DNA from: an uncultured Bacteroidales bacterium
GTDB taxonomy: Bacteria; Bacteroidota; Bacteroidia; Bacteroidales; UBA932
Assembly (NCBI GenBank): GCA_934695325.1
Contig: CAKUVD010000011.1
Coordinates: forward strand, 43,300 to 107,299
DNA length: 64,000 nt
Reading direction: 5' to 3'
Part shown: positions 55,362 to 64,000 of the stretch, in pieces
Layout: the number at the start of each line of letters is the position of its first letter
Position numbering within the stretch: the stretch's first letter is position 1
Notes under the pieces: model-generated
What the model was told of the DNA's origin: nothing
Databases searched by the model: none
What the model saw: the letters and a program-made list of their open reading frames with translations, nothing else
Program-made: the position numbers and the translations under genes

Positions 55362-56399
55362 TTATGCCAATATCTTGGATACCAGTTCCATCAGAAGCTC
55401 ATCCTGCCCGGCCTCGCCGCTTCCTCCGCCTTTCCCCTTGAAATCATATTCTTCCAGCAGGGAGATAATGCGCATACAGCGGCGGACGGGATAGTTGCGG
55501 ACAGCCACATCATACTCGTCCAGGAAATATGGATTCACGCCGAGCAGCCTGGCCCTCTCCCCTTTCTGCATCCCAGGGTTCTTCATCAATGCAGCCTCAT
55601 ATTTCAGTATCCTGTAGAAATGCGTGTACAGCGGCGCCACGGCCATAGGCATGGCGAATTTCGGCCCGGCCCCGATATATGCGGCTATCTTCAGCGCTTT
55701 CTCCCTATGAAGGAATGAAAGCTCCTTCGTAAGTTCGAATATGCTGAACTGGCGGCTTATGCCGACATTCTTCTCTATGTCGGCAGCCGTCACGCGCACC
55801 GTGCCATCAGGAAGATTCTTCTGCAATTTCTCCGTCTCCACGGCGATCCTGCCCAACTCCGTACCTACGGATTCCGCAAGAAGAGCGGCCGCATCAGGGT
55901 CAATGCTCAATCCTCTGGATTTGTAGAAAGCAGTTATCCACCCCGGCATCTCATAGTCCCTGAGCGAATCAGACTCCAGCACCACGCCGTTCTTCAGGAC
56001 ATTCTTATACAATGCCTTCCTCTTATCAGCAGAAGCTCCGTGCATCAGGATGACAAGGACTGTGGACTCCATCGGCTCCGCGGCATATACCCCGAGTCCC
56101 TCCAACGTCTTCATATTCTGTGCTTCCTTCAGCACCACGAGGCGCCTTTCCGCCATCATAGGATAGCTTCTGGCATCAGACGCTATGCTGCCGGCGTCAG
56201 TATCCAACCCATAAAATATAGACTGATTGAAATCGCGTTCGTTGTCTGAGAGAGCATACTTCACGATCTCGTCGCAGACCAGGTCAGGATAATATGGCTC
56301 AGTACCCATAAGAAGATATACAGGAGCGAAAGTTCCGTTCCTGACATCCATCATTATCTGCCTGCACTTATTCTCCAGGTCAATGTATCTGGCAGCCAT
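55362..56399 (-). CDS. holA: DNA polymerase III delta subunit
   Basis: The 345-residue delta subunit of the clamp loader opens the beta sliding clamp during DNA replication. Recognisable parts are the N-terminal PVYLLMGTEPYYPDLVCDEI, with the degenerate Walker-like fold of the family, RRLVVLKEAQNMKTLEGLG, and the C-terminal collar with ILKYEAALMKNPGMQKGERA. Length is normal. It follows ridA by 3 bases and is probably co-transcribed with it. Confidence 0.92.
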   Translation of the reverse strand: MAARYIDLENKCRQIMMDVRNGTFAPVYLLMGTEPYYPDLVCDEIVKYALSDNERDFNQSIFYGLDTDAGSIASDARSYPMMAERRLVVLKEAQNMKTLEGLGVYAAEPMESTVLVILMHGASADKRKALYKNVLKNGVVLESDSLRDYEMPGWITAFYKSRGLSIDPDAAALLAESVGTELGRIAVETEKLQKNLPDGTVRVTAADIEKNVGISRQFSIFELTKELSFLHREKALKIAAYIGAGPKFAMPMAVAPLYTHFYRILKYEAALMKNPGMQKGERARLLGVNPYFLDEYDVAVRNYPVRRCMRIISLLEEYDFKGKGGGSGEAGQDELLMELVSKILA

Positions 56400-56402
56400 A
56401 GA

Positions 56403-56777
56403 CTACACTGCGGCCACCACTTCTACTTCTACGAGCGCACCCTTTGGAAGAGCCTTCACGGCTACCGCCGAACGTGCCGGGAAAGGCTGGCTGAAAAACT
56501 GGGAGTAAATCTCGTTCATCGCCGCGAAATCCCCCATATCAGCAAGGTACACAGTCGTCTTGACGACATTGGCAAGCGACAGTCCGGCCTCTTCCAGAAT
56601 CGCCTTGACATTCAGCAGAGACTGTCTCGCCTGAGCCTGTATCCCGCCTTCGGGAAACGCCCCGGTCGCCGGATCTATCGGCAGCTGCCCTGATGCGTAT
56701 AAGAATCCATTGGCCATCACCGCCTGGCTGTACGGCCCGATGGCCACAGGAGCGTTCTTTGTTTCTATCTGTTTCAT
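56403..56777 (-). CDS. ridA: RidA family protein (reactive imine deaminase)
   Basis: A 124-residue RidA/YjgF/UK114 protein that hydrolyses reactive enamines and imines such as 2-aminoacrylate, protecting PLP enzymes. The family features are visible: APVAIGPYSQAVMANGFLYASG, QARQSLLNVKAILEEAGLSL and the C-terminal ARSAVAVKALPKGALVEVEV with the conserved Arg that binds the carboxylate and the final Glu. Length is typical. A near-consensus box (TAACTTTA, minus strand, 56808-56815) lies upstream. Confidence 0.97.
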   Translation of the reverse strand: MKQIETKNAPVAIGPYSQAVMANGFLYASGQLPIDPATGAFPEGGIQAQARQSLLNVKAILEEAGLSLANVVKTTVYLADMGDFAAMNEIYSQFFSQPFPARSAVAVKALPKGALVEVEVVAAV

Positions 56778-56914
56778 AGCAAAAAATTTCGATATGTCTA
56801 TAACATCGTAAAGTTACGAAAGCACTTCGGATTTTTCAACTTTTATGACATTTTCACCCATTACCCACAAGGGTTATTATCCTTATTATACTTTACTTCT
56901 TGACACAAATTTAT

Positions 56915-56922
56915 TACTTTTG
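56915..56922 (+). promoter_or_regulatory. -7 element of the CE2 esterase operon
   Basis: TACTTTTG fits TAnnTTTG. Transcription would begin near 56928, right at the first arm of the leader hairpin. Confidence 0.6.
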
Positions 56923-56926
56923 TACT

Positions 56927-56971
56927 GCAAACCTCTGGTGCTGTGAACCACTCTGCAAATCGAAGGTTTGC
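56927..56971 (+). promoter_or_regulatory. Structured 5' leader of the CE2 esterase operon
   Basis: GCAAACCT (56927-56934) is the exact reverse complement of AGGTTTGC (56964-56971). Inside it TGGT (56936-56939) and ACCA (56947-56950) form a second small stem. The outer arm begins at the expected transcription start, so the mRNA would open with this structure, 37 bases before the ATG. No known riboswitch class is recognised. Confidence 0.5.
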
Positions 56972-57007
56972 AATACGTAACACAACCACTTAATTTATTT
57001 GACAGAT

Positions 57008-58141
57008 ATGAGAAAATTGGTTTTATGCATAGCGCTGGCGTGCACGCTCTTCAGCGGAGTCTCGTCGGCAAAGGTCATCAGGGAGTTCCGCGCTCCGGCG
57101 TCAGACTCCAGGATAACTTATGTGGGAAGAGTATTGAAAGACGGAGGGAACGTATCATTCGACTGGACCGGAGTATCCGTGAGGATAAGCTTCGGAGGAT
57201 CGTATCTCGCGATGACAGCCTCCGACACGAAGGCGGACTACTATGACATCTGGATTGACAAGGAGCCTTGCGCGAAAGCTGACCGCACCATCAGAGTGAG
57301 CGGCGCAGATTCCACCTACATTCTGGCAGATCCCGACATCATCATGGGCTTGGGCCTTGACGGCAAGTCACTCTCGCACAAAGTGACCTTGAAAAAGCGC
57401 ACAGAGGGTGAGCAGGGCCGCACTACCATAAGCGAGTTCATCACGAAAGGCCTGGAACTGACCACGTCGGAAGGTCTCAAGAAAAGACAGTTCGAGGTCA
57501 TAGGTGACTCATATACCTGCGGATACGGGACCGAGAACTGCACGAAAGAAGATCCGTTCACACCGGAGACCGAGAACAGCAACCTCACCTATGCGGCCAT
57601 ACTGGCAAGATATTTCAACGCTGACTATTATGCGGTCGCACACTCCGGAATGGGCATCGCCAGGAACTACGACGACAATGTAAAGGGCTATTATATGCCT
57701 GACCGCTATCTGCAGACATTCGACCAGGACAAGGACGTCAAATGGGACGCCTCGGCTGACAGTTTCCGCCCGGCGCTCACGATAATATACCTCTGCACCA
57801 ATGATTTCTCTACGAGAAGACAGCCAAGCCTGTCCGCTTTCAAGGAGAATTACATAAGGCTACTGAGGCAAGTGAAAGACAACTACGGCGAGGGGCACAA
57901 GATCCTCTGCATCTCCAGCAAATGCGACGATATGGCCGCCGACTATGTCAGGGACGCAGTCAATTCCTGTGGAATGACGGACGTGCATTTCCTCAGCATC
58001 ACCGACGCAATCCACAACAATGACGATGAGCTGGGAGCCAGCTGGCATCCGAACTACAAGGGGCACATAAAACTTTCCCATACGATAATCCCTTATGTAT
58101 CAACGCTGACCGGATGGGAAATCAATGATGATATAAAATAA
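57008..58141 (+). CDS. SGNH/GDSL-type esterase, carbohydrate esterase family 2-like
   Basis: A 377-residue exported esterase, likely removing acetyl groups from plant or host glycans. Signal peptide MRKLVLCIALACTLFSGVSS; an N-terminal beta-sandwich at about 25-140 (FDWTGVSVRISFGGSYLAM, typical of CE2), then an SGNH domain. The nucleophile is Ser168 in VIGDSYTCGYG; the catalytic His347 lies in SWHPNYKGH. The Asp commonly two residues before this His is Ser345 here; CE2 enzymes are known to work with a Ser-His dyad, so activity is still expected. It heads an operon with a small membrane protein (9 bases on) and a DPP IV. Confidence 0.87.
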   Translation: MRKLVLCIALACTLFSGVSSAKVIREFRAPASDSRITYVGRVLKDGGNVSFDWTGVSVRISFGGSYLAMTASDTKADYYDIWIDKEPCAKADRTIRVSGADSTYILADPDIIMGLGLDGKSLSHKVTLKKRTEGEQGRTTISEFITKGLELTTSEGLKKRQFEVIGDSYTCGYGTENCTKEDPFTPETENSNLTYAAILARYFNADYYAVAHSGMGIARNYDDNVKGYYMPDRYLQTFDQDKDVKWDASADSFRPALTIIYLCTNDFSTRRQPSLSAFKENYIRLLRQVKDNYGEGHKILCISSKCDDMAADYVRDAVNSCGMTDVHFLSITDAIHNNDDELGASWHPNYKGHIKLSHTIIPYVSTLTGWEINDDIK

Positions 58142-58150
58142 TAACAGGTT

Positions 58151-58531
58151 ATGACACTCAAGGCCAAGATAATAAGCGCTATATCCGCAGTTGCCGTGCT
58201 TGCGCTGGCCGGGATCATCTTCTTCAAGTTCTATTTCGTCTTCGGGGAAGGGGTCAAGGCAGGAGACCTGAATCAGGTTATGTACAAAGGCTATGTTTTC
58301 AAGACCTACGAAGGGCGGCTCATCCAGACCGGTCTCCGCGGGACGGGGAAAGGTTCCAACGGAATGGAGTCCTATGTGTTCGAGTTCTCCGTAGATGACA
58401 AGGCTGTGGCAGACTCGCTGATGAGATGCAGCGGAAAGAACGTGGAGCTCCATTACAGGGAATACCTCGGGACACTCCCGTGGAGAGGACAACAGAAATA
58501 CGTGGTGGACAAGATTTTATCAGTGAACTGA
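58151..58531 (+). CDS. Conserved small membrane-anchored protein
   Basis: A 126-residue protein with one N-terminal membrane helix (AISAVAVLALAGIIFFKFYF) and an extracytoplasmic domain of about 95 residues (KGYVFKTYEGRLIQTGLRG, then ESYVFEFSVDDKAVADSLM, ending in HYREYLGTLPWRGQQKY). Similar short proteins are frequent in Bacteroidota and have sometimes been misnamed 6-phosphogluconate dehydrogenase; no enzyme motif is present. Function unknown. It stands between the CE2 esterase and the DPP IV gene (4 bases). Confidence 0.72.
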   Translation: MTLKAKIISAISAVAVLALAGIIFFKFYFVFGEGVKAGDLNQVMYKGYVFKTYEGRLIQTGLRGTGKGSNGMESYVFEFSVDDKAVADSLMRCSGKNVELHYREYLGTLPWRGQQKYVVDKILSVN

Positions 58532-58535
58532 CAAT

Positions 58536-60686
58536 ATGGACAGAAAGATTTTTTCTGCATTGTCATTTATGGCGGTCACGTTTGCGACCGCCGTATCTGT
58601 GAATGCAGCTGACTACCCCCGCGCGGAGGGAATGAAGGTATTTTCCGTGCACCCGGCAAACAATTCCGGGAAGATGATGACGATGGAGCAGGCTGTCTAT
58701 TCAGGCGAGCTGCGGCCGGGAAGGTTCCCTGCAGCGTGGTTCGGAGAAAGGACATTGGTCTATATGAAAGACGGCAAGCCACAGCTATACGATGCGGACA
58801 AGGGCATTGACACGGACAGGGACGACATCCTGGGCGGGTTCTGCGCTCTTGCGGGCGACTACCTGAAGGAGGCGCTCCCTGAGGATGCGGAGAACGTGAC
58901 ACCGAACGAAGCCGCCTCCGAGCGTGGAGGTGCGATGCCCTGGAACCGTGCCGTCGGAAAGGCGCCGGCGCTGGCCTACACGGTCGGCAGGAGCATCTGG
59001 TACATAGACCAGCGCAAGCACAGATATCTTATCGCAGAAAGCGAGAGCGGCGACATCACCTATGGGCAGACCGTCAGCCGGAACGAGTTCGGCATCAGCG
59101 GCGGCATATTCTGGGCACCGGACGGACGCAGCATCGCATTCTACAGGAAGGACGAGTCTCTCGTGACAGACTTCCCGCTGCTCGACATCACGACACGCAC
59201 CGGCTCGCTCAAGAGCATAAAGTACCCTATGAACGGAATGTCTTCAGAGAATGTCCGGGTGGGCGTGTACAACCTGGCTGAGAATTCCACTGTATATCTC
59301 CAGGCCGACGATTTCGGCTATGACCAGTATCTGACCAACGTCACTTGGTCCCCGGACTGCCGCCATATCTTCATCCAGGTCCTCGACCGCGCACAGAAGC
59401 ATATGCGGCTGAATATGTACAGGGCGAGCGACGGACGTTTCGAGAAGACCATCCTGACAGAGGACAACGACCGGTGGGTGGAGCCGACGGACCCGCTGCA
59501 TTGGTTCGGATTCACCGGCAAGTTCATCTACCGCACTGACAACCGCGACGGGTTCAAGAATCTCTATCTATGTGATACTCTGGGCAATGTAGACCGCATC
59601 ACCAAGGTAGCCGCAGACGTCCAGTTCGTCGCCGAGAACGGCGAAAAGATCTTCTACACATCCGCAGAGGTCTCCCCAGTAGAGAACCATCTGTTCAGTG
59701 TCGAGGTCAATGTCTCCCGCAAGGGCGTGAAGGTCGGCACCCCGGCTAGGCTCACATCCGACGAGGGTTGGCACAATGTACGTGTCAATGCAGATGGATC
59801 CTGGTTCATCGACAGTTATAGCAGTTTCAATGTCCCGGGCGTGGTGAAGGTATCTTCGACGGACGGCAAGGTCTCCAGGACATTGTTCACGGCAGAGGAT
59901 CCGTTGAAGGACTACGCCACAGGCGAGATGACTCTCGGCACTGTCAAGAGCGCCGACGGAAAGTACGATAACTGGTACAGGCTCTATCTCCCGGTGAATT
60001 TCGACCCGTCGAAGAAATATCCTGTAATATTATATGTATATGGCGGGCCGCATTCGCAGTTGGTGAATGACAGCTGGCTCGGGCAGATCCGTCTCTGGGA
60101 GATGTATATGGCACAGCGAGGATATATAGTATATGTGCAGGACAACAGGGGTACGGAGAACCGCGGTGCCGAATATGAGAAGGCGATACACGACTGGTGC
60201 GGCCAGGCGGAGATGGGAGACCAGATCGCCGGACTCAGCGAGCTGATGACTCTTCCATACGTGGACAAGGACCGCATAGGTGTCCACGGATGGAGCTACG
60301 GCGGATTTATGACGATCTCGCTTATGACCACGTATCCTGAGATTTTCAAGGTGGGCGTAGCCGGCGGCCCCGTCATCGACTGGAAATGGTACGAAGTAAT
60401 GTATGGCGAGCGATATATGGACACCGAGGAGACCAATCCAGACGGTTTCGCATCCACAAGCTTGATCAACAAGGCGAAGGACCTGAAGGGCAAGCTGCTC
60501 ATCTGCCAGGGAGCTATAGACAACACCGTGGTGTGGGAGCACAGCCTGAGCTTTGTGCGAGAGTGCATAAAGAACCAGATCCAGGTGGACTATTTCCCTT
60601 ATCCTTGCGCCGAACACAACGTCTTCGGCCGTGACCGTATCCATCTGATGGACAAGGTGACGCTTTATTTCAGTGATTATCTTTAA
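58536..60686 (+). CDS. S9 family peptidase, dipeptidyl peptidase IV type (copy 2)
   Basis: A 716-residue exported serine peptidase cleaving Xaa-Pro dipeptides. Signal peptide at 1-24 (ALSFMAVTFATAVSVNAA); propeller domain at about 50-450; hydrolase domain at about 470-716. The complete triad is readable: Ser587 (HGWSYGGFM), Asp662 (QGAIDNTVVWE) and His694 (YPCAEHNVFG). It differs clearly from copy 1 at 29501 and sits in another operon, with a CE2 esterase. Periplasmic or outer-membrane location is expected. No terminator was seen in the 76-base gap to pyrF. Confidence 0.94.
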   Translation: MDRKIFSALSFMAVTFATAVSVNAADYPRAEGMKVFSVHPANNSGKMMTMEQAVYSGELRPGRFPAAWFGERTLVYMKDGKPQLYDADKGIDTDRDDILGGFCALAGDYLKEALPEDAENVTPNEAASERGGAMPWNRAVGKAPALAYTVGRSIWYIDQRKHRYLIAESESGDITYGQTVSRNEFGISGGIFWAPDGRSIAFYRKDESLVTDFPLLDITTRTGSLKSIKYPMNGMSSENVRVGVYNLAENSTVYLQADDFGYDQYLTNVTWSPDCRHIFIQVLDRAQKHMRLNMYRASDGRFEKTILTEDNDRWVEPTDPLHWFGFTGKFIYRTDNRDGFKNLYLCDTLGNVDRITKVAADVQFVAENGEKIFYTSAEVSPVENHLFSVEVNVSRKGVKVGTPARLTSDEGWHNVRVNADGSWFIDSYSSFNVPGVVKVSSTDGKVSRTLFTAEDPLKDYATGEMTLGTVKSADGKYDNWYRLYLPVNFDPSKKYPVILYVYGGPHSQLVNDSWLGQIRLWEMYMAQRGYIVYVQDNRGTENRGAEYEKAIHDWCGQAEMGDQIAGLSELMTLPYVDKDRIGVHGWSYGGFMTISLMTTYPEIFKVGVAGGPVIDWKWYEVMYGERYMDTEETNPDGFASTSLINKAKDLKGKLLICQGAIDNTVVWEHSLSFVRECIKNQIQVDYFPYPCAEHNVFGRDRIHLMDKVTLYFSDYL

Positions 60687-60762
60687 GTTGCCTCCAAAAC
60701 TGCATCATCTAAGGAAACTTTATCTGAGATAACTTATTTTTCATTTTTCTAAAAATAAAATA

Positions 60763-61605
60763 ATGACGACAAACGATCTTTACGCCCAGATACAGGCGAA
60801 GAAATCAATGCTCTGCGTAGGGCTTGACACGGACTTCAGCAAGATGCCGGAGCATATACAGAGACTCGCACAGGAAGGTGAAATCGCCATAAAAGGAGAA
60901 CTCCTGCGAGGCACCGCACGTTCACTCTACGAGTTCAACAAGGCCATCATCGACGCGACGGCACAGCATTGCATCGCATACAAGCCGAACCTGGCTTTCT
61001 ACGAATGCTATGGACGTGACGGAATGCTCGCCCTGGAGAAGACCGTGGACTATCTCCGCGCCAACTACCCGGAGCAGTTCCTCATCGCCGACGCAAAACG
61101 CGGCGACATCGGCAACACCGCCAAGATGTATGCGAAGACGTTCTTCGAGACAATGGACTTCGATGCCGTGACCATATCTCCGTATATGGGCAGCGAGACA
61201 GTCTCCCCGTTCCTGGAATACAAGGGCAAGTTCGCCATCGTGGTAGCCCTGTCTTCAAACAAGTCATCCGCTGATTTCCAGCTTGCGCAGCAGGACGGCA
61301 AGCCGCTCTATCAGACAGTGATGGAGAAGATGATGTCCATCTCAACTCCGGACAATATGATGTTCGTGGTAGGCGCCACCAAAGCCGACAAACTGGCAGA
61401 GATCAGAAGATTCTGCCCGGATAATTTCTTCCTCGTTCCAGGCGTAGGTGCACAGGGCGGCTCAGCGGAAGAAGTCATCGCCTACGGAGCCAATGCCAAG
61501 GGAGGTCTGCTGATCAATTCCTCCAGAGGAATCATCTACGCATCTTCAGGCGAGGATTTCGCCGAGGCGGCGGGAAGTGCAGCCGCCTCTACAGCAAATC
61601 TGTAA
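60763..61605 (+). CDS. pyrF: Orotidine 5'-phosphate decarboxylase
   Basis: The 280-residue enzyme makes UMP from orotidine monophosphate in pyrimidine synthesis. It belongs to the longer type 2 group: LCVGLDTDFSKMPEHI near the N-terminus, FLIADAKRGDIGNTAKMYAK with the catalytic Lys-Asp pair, and VPGVGAQGGSAEEVIAYG near the C-terminus with the phosphate-binding loop. It appears to be a single gene closed by the hairpin at 61631. Confidence 0.97.
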   Translation: MTTNDLYAQIQAKKSMLCVGLDTDFSKMPEHIQRLAQEGEIAIKGELLRGTARSLYEFNKAIIDATAQHCIAYKPNLAFYECYGRDGMLALEKTVDYLRANYPEQFLIADAKRGDIGNTAKMYAKTFFETMDFDAVTISPYMGSETVSPFLEYKGKFAIVVALSSNKSSADFQLAQQDGKPLYQTVMEKMMSISTPDNMMFVVGATKADKLAEIRRFCPDNFFLVPGVGAQGGSAEEVIAYGANAKGGLLINSSRGIIYASSGEDFAEAAGSAAASTANL

Positions 61606-61630
61606 AAAAAACGGCTGAGGCATAAAAGGG

Positions 61631-61672
61631 ACAACGCATTTCGGAGAAAACTCCGGAATGCGTTGTTTCTTT
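61631..61672. terminator. Terminator between pyrF and clpX
   Basis: ACAACGCATTTCGGAG (61631-61646) pairs with CTCCGGAATGCGTTGT (61651-61666) over 16 bases with one T-G pair and an AAAA loop, followed by TTCTTTATAA. It serves pyrF and possibly the convergent clpX. Confidence 0.9.
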
Positions 61673-61701
61673 ATAATTCAGCGCGATGCGCTTCTCTCCT
61701 G

Positions 61702-62925
61702 TCATATCTCGTCCTTGAGATGCTCTTTCGCATAGTCCAGAGTGACGGTGAATGTCTTCTTGCGTGAAGACGGCGCCTCGAACATCGCGTCATCGAAAAT
61801 CTTCTCACAGATGGAACGCAGACCACGCGCACCAAGCTTGTTCTTTATAGCTGTGTCCACGATGAGTTCCTTGACCCCATCGGCGATCTCCAGCTTTATG
61901 CCGTCAAGTTCGAACATCTTCGCATACTGCTTCAGAATGGCGTTCTTCGGTTCCGTAAGGATACGCAAGAGCGAGTCACGGTCAAGGCTGTCGAGATATG
62001 TAATGATAGGCAGACGGCCTATGATCTCCGGAATGAGGCCATACGCCTTCAAGTCCTCAGCAGAGACATAACGCAACAAGTTATCCTTGTCCACGTTCTG
62101 CTTCCTGGAGGCTGTGAATCCTATCACCTGTGTATTCAGTCTCTGGGCGATAGTGCGCTCGATTCCCTCGAACGCTCCACCGCAGATGAACAGGATATTC
62201 TGCGTGTTCACGTGGATGAACTCCTGCTCAGGATGCTTGCGTCCGCCCTGTGGAGGGACATTCACGACACTTCCCTCAAGCAATTTCAGCAAAGCCTGCT
62301 GAACGCCCTCTCCGGACACGTCCCTCGTTATGGAAGGATTGTCCCCCTTGCGGGCAATCTTGTCTATCTCGTCTATGAACACTATTCCGCGCTCGGCTTT
62401 GGCGAGGTCATAGTCCGCCTCCTGCAGAAGACGGGAGAGAAGGCTCTCCACATCCTCGCCCACATAGCCGGCCTGGGTAAGCACAGTTGCATCCACAATC
62501 GTGAACGGAACCTGAAGGAGTCTTGCGATGGACTTGGCCAGCAGGGTCTTTCCAGTACCGGTAGGTCCGACGAGCAGGATATTAGATTTCTCAAGATCCA
62601 CTCCGTCATCAGGTTTGTCCTCCAAATTATGGTTGATTCGCTTATAATGATTATATACGGCCACCGACAGCAGTTTCTTGGCTCTGTCCTGTCCTATGAC
62701 ATACTGATCCAGGAACGCCTTGATTTCTTTCGGTTTCTGGAGTTTCTCGATACGCCCAGGATCGCTGGACGAAGCCGTCTCGCGCTCGAATTCCTTCAGA
62801 TAGTCGGAAGCCATCTTCACGCAATCACTGCAGATGTATGTATCATTAAGGCCGGTAAGCATAAACGGAACCTCCGCCTCGCTCCTGCCGCAGAACATAC
62901 AGTGTTTTACAGGTTTCTTTGCCAC
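61702..62925 (-). CDS. clpX: ATP-dependent Clp protease ATP-binding subunit ClpX
   Basis: The 407-residue AAA+ unfoldase feeds substrates to ClpP. The N-terminal zinc domain has Cys9, Cys12, Cys32 and Cys35 ([15 protein letters not shown]). Walker A is [11 protein letters not shown] (about residues 120-130), Walker B is [14 protein letters not shown], the IGF-loop is seen as [11 protein letters not shown], the pore loop lies near [11 protein letters not shown], and sensor-2 is [12 protein letters not shown]. It begins 1 base after clpP, completing the tig-clpP-clpX order. Confidence 0.99.
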   Translation of the reverse strand: MAKKPVKHCMFCGRSEAEVPFMLTGLNDTYICSDCVKMASDYLKEFERETASSSDPGRIEKLQKPKEIKAFLDQYVIGQDRAKKLLSVAVYNHYKRINHNLEDKPDDGVDLEKSNILLVGPTGTGKTLLAKSIARLLQVPFTIVDATVLTQAGYVGEDVESLLSRLLQEADYDLAKAERGIVFIDEIDKIARKGDNPSITRDVSGEGVQQALLKLLEGSVVNVPPQGGRKHPEQEFIHVNTQNILFICGGAFEGIERTIAQRLNTQVIGFTASRKQNVDKDNLLRYVSAEDLKAYGLIPEIIGRLPIITYLDSLDRDSLLRILTEPKNAILKQYAKMFELDGIKLEIADGVKELIVDTAIKNKLGARGLRSICEKIFDDAMFEAPSSRKKTFTVTLDYAKEHLKDEI

Positions 62926-62926
62926 T

Positions 62927-63610
62927 TTACTTTACTTTTTTCTTACCGGTAAGAATCTCGTCCACCATACCATACTCCAGAGCTTCCTTAGACGTCATCC
63001 AGAAATCCCTGTCAGCATCTGCGAAGACACGGTCATAAGGCTGTCCGCTGTGCTCAGCGATGATTCCGCAGAGTTCCGTGCGAGTCTTTTCTATCTCCTT
63101 CGCAGCAATGATGATATCGGAAGCCTGTCCCTGAGCGCCGCCGAGAGGCTGATGAATCAGCACACGGCTATGCGGAAGAGCTGATCGCTTGCCGTGAGTC
63201 CCGGCGCAAAGCAGCACAGAACCCATAGAGGCAGCCATACCTGTACAGATGGTCGCCACGTCAGGCTCCACAAGCTGCATAGTGTCATAAATCGCAAGCC
63301 CGGAAGTCACCTGTCCGCCAGGGGTGTTGAGATACAGCGATATGTCCGCCGCATTGTCAGTGGACGCCAAGAACAGGAGCTGGGCCTGGATGATGTTAGC
63401 AACGTCATCGTCAATAGGCACGCCGAGGAAGATGATCCTATCCATCATAAGACGGCTGAACACATCCATTGATGCTACATTCAGCTTGCGCTCTTCGATT
63501 ATGGTAGGATTTATGTACGAATCCACCGCCGATTCATAACGATGAAGGGTCATGGAACTGATTCCACGACCCATATTCGCAAATTTATTGAATTCGCTGT
63601 TATTTTTCAT
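62927..63610 (-). CDS. clpP: ATP-dependent Clp protease proteolytic subunit
   Basis: The 227-residue serine protease forms a tetradecameric chamber degrading proteins delivered by ClpX. The triad is Ser128 (TGMAASMGSVL), His153 (VLIHQPLGGAQG) and the Asp in DADRDFWM near residue 202. SLYLNTPGGQVTSGLAIYD is the typical core. It starts 15 bases after the trigger factor stop and lies 1 base before clpX. Confidence 0.98.
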   Translation of the reverse strand: MKNNSEFNKFANMGRGISSMTLHRYESAVDSYINPTIIEERKLNVASMDVFSRLMMDRIIFLGVPIDDDVANIIQAQLLFLASTDNAADISLYLNTPGGQVTSGLAIYDTMQLVEPDVATICTGMAASMGSVLLCAGTHGKRSALPHSRVLIHQPLGGAQGQASDIIIAAKEIEKTRTELCGIIAEHSGQPYDRVFADADRDFWMTSKEALEYGMVDEILTGKKKVK

Positions 63611-63625
63611 ATTTCAGAATTCTGT

Positions 63626-64000
63626 CTACAGAGTACGGAATTTCTCTACAGAAACAGTCTCATTGTCAAGAGTGATGGCACCTTTGACAGCCTCAACCAC
63701 CTTCGTAGACTCTACATTCTCGATAATGCGACGGCTTGTGTTCTCGTCCTGAAGCACACGGCCTACGCTCTCCTTTATAAGAGAATCAGGAACATTGCCC
63801 ATACCGTAAGAAGCGTACTGGTAAGCGACATAGGCTTCAGCGGCCTCGTGCACATCTTTCTCTTCGATCTTCAGACCGAACTTCTGCATAATATAACCGC
63901 GGACCATCTGCCAGCGGAAATCCTCGAAGAATGCCGGAGCCTCTTTCTCGATCTCCTCCTTGCTGAACTTGCCGTCATTGATATGGAACAGCCATCTCTT
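63626..64000 (-). CDS. tig: Trigger factor, C-terminal part (partial)
   Basis: The C-terminal 124 residues of the ribosome-associated chaperone and prolyl isomerase; the gene runs out of the window at base 64000. Readable segments are RWLFHINDGKFSKEEIEKEA, FFEDFRWQMVRGYIMQKF and VEAVKGAITLDNETVSVEKF, which match the helical arms of trigger factor in this phylum. The identification rests on these and on the conserved tig-clpP-clpX order. A downstream ATG at 63907 is internal, not the start. Confidence 0.85.
   Translation of the reverse strand, partial: KRWLFHINDGKFSKEEIEKEAPAFFEDFRWQMVRGYIMQKFGLKIEEKDVHEAAEAYVAYQYASYGMGNVPDSLIKESVGRVLQDENTSRRIIENVESTKVVEAVKGAITLDNETVSVEKFRTL

Noticed and set aside
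56927..56971. tRNA-like or known riboswitch structure
   Set aside because: No cloverleaf arms, T-loop sequence or riboswitch core motif can be built; only a nested hairpin is supported.

Overview
The window reads as ordinary chromosomal DNA of a member of the Bacteroidota, most likely order Bacteroidales, at roughly 50-55% GC by eye. Family evidence: a TonB-dependent receptor with an N-terminal STN domain paired with a DUF4249 lipoprotein, GH97 and DPP IV enzymes, BACON, DUF1573, SPOR, GIN (DUF2807) and DUF4434 proteins. Promoter-like TAnnTTTG boxes (the Bacteroidota -7 element) stand upstream of many genes, and Shine-Dalgarno sequences are mostly absent. I cannot name the genus. I saw no tRNA, rRNA, CRISPR array, transposase, prophage or integration site, and no gap above about 280 bases.

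Layout. 1-3037 (+): end of a MATE exporter, a DUF3737 protein and a PatB-type C-S lyase. 3120-4996 (-): BACON lipoprotein and 2[4Fe-4S] ferredoxin. 5158-9665 (+): DUF1573 protein, His-rich metal exporter and SusB-like GH97 enzyme. 9934-12046 (-): ECF sigma factor, small membrane protein and GIN-domain protein in one overlapping operon. 12186-14822 (+): large transglutaminase-like lipoprotein. 14913-16805 (-): dnaK. 17018-17734 (+): RluA-type pseudouridine synthase. 17688-18731 (-): membrane-bound AraC-type regulator. 18862-25445 (-): five-gene operon SPOR lipoprotein, M28-like/TonB_C fusion, leuS and two YitT proteins. 25520-27963 (+): DUF389 and CapA. 27992-35404 (-): five-gene operon of a kinase-less sensor, TrkH, RecD-like helicase, DPP IV and a methyltransferase. 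35470-40442 (-): STN TonB receptor operon. 40518-46306: divergent sugar locus (AGE epimerase and FAD oxidoreductase left; DUF4434 protein and sugar porter right). 46584-48257 (-): glnS. 48392-50433 (+): 57-residue protein, YicC RNase, EamA transporter. 50437-55317 (-): ABC exporter, 5'-nucleotidase split over two genes, DeoR regulator. 55362-56777 (-): ridA and holA. 57008-60686 (+): CE2 esterase, small membrane protein, second DPP IV. 60763-61605 (+): pyrF. 61702-64000 (-): tig (partial), clpP, clpX.

The gene content is largely housekeeping plus envelope and glycan or peptide scavenging. The most unusual signals are not genes. First, the 7-mer CATTGAC / GTCAATG is strongly over-represented on both strands and in all reading frames (I counted about 21 in bases 1-10,000 and 11 in 50,001-56,000, against about 2 expected in total). 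Second, the palindrome CATG is almost absent (4 counted in the same 16 kb, about 62 expected), and codon choice before ATG codons shifts to avoid it. At gene level the best leads are an apparently inactive M28 peptidase fused to a TonB C-terminal domain, a transglutaminase protein with a decayed second copy of its own catalytic domain, a kinase-less sensor translationally coupled to TrkH, the sigma/membrane/GIN operon, and a 12-bp triple repeat inside a transporter helix.
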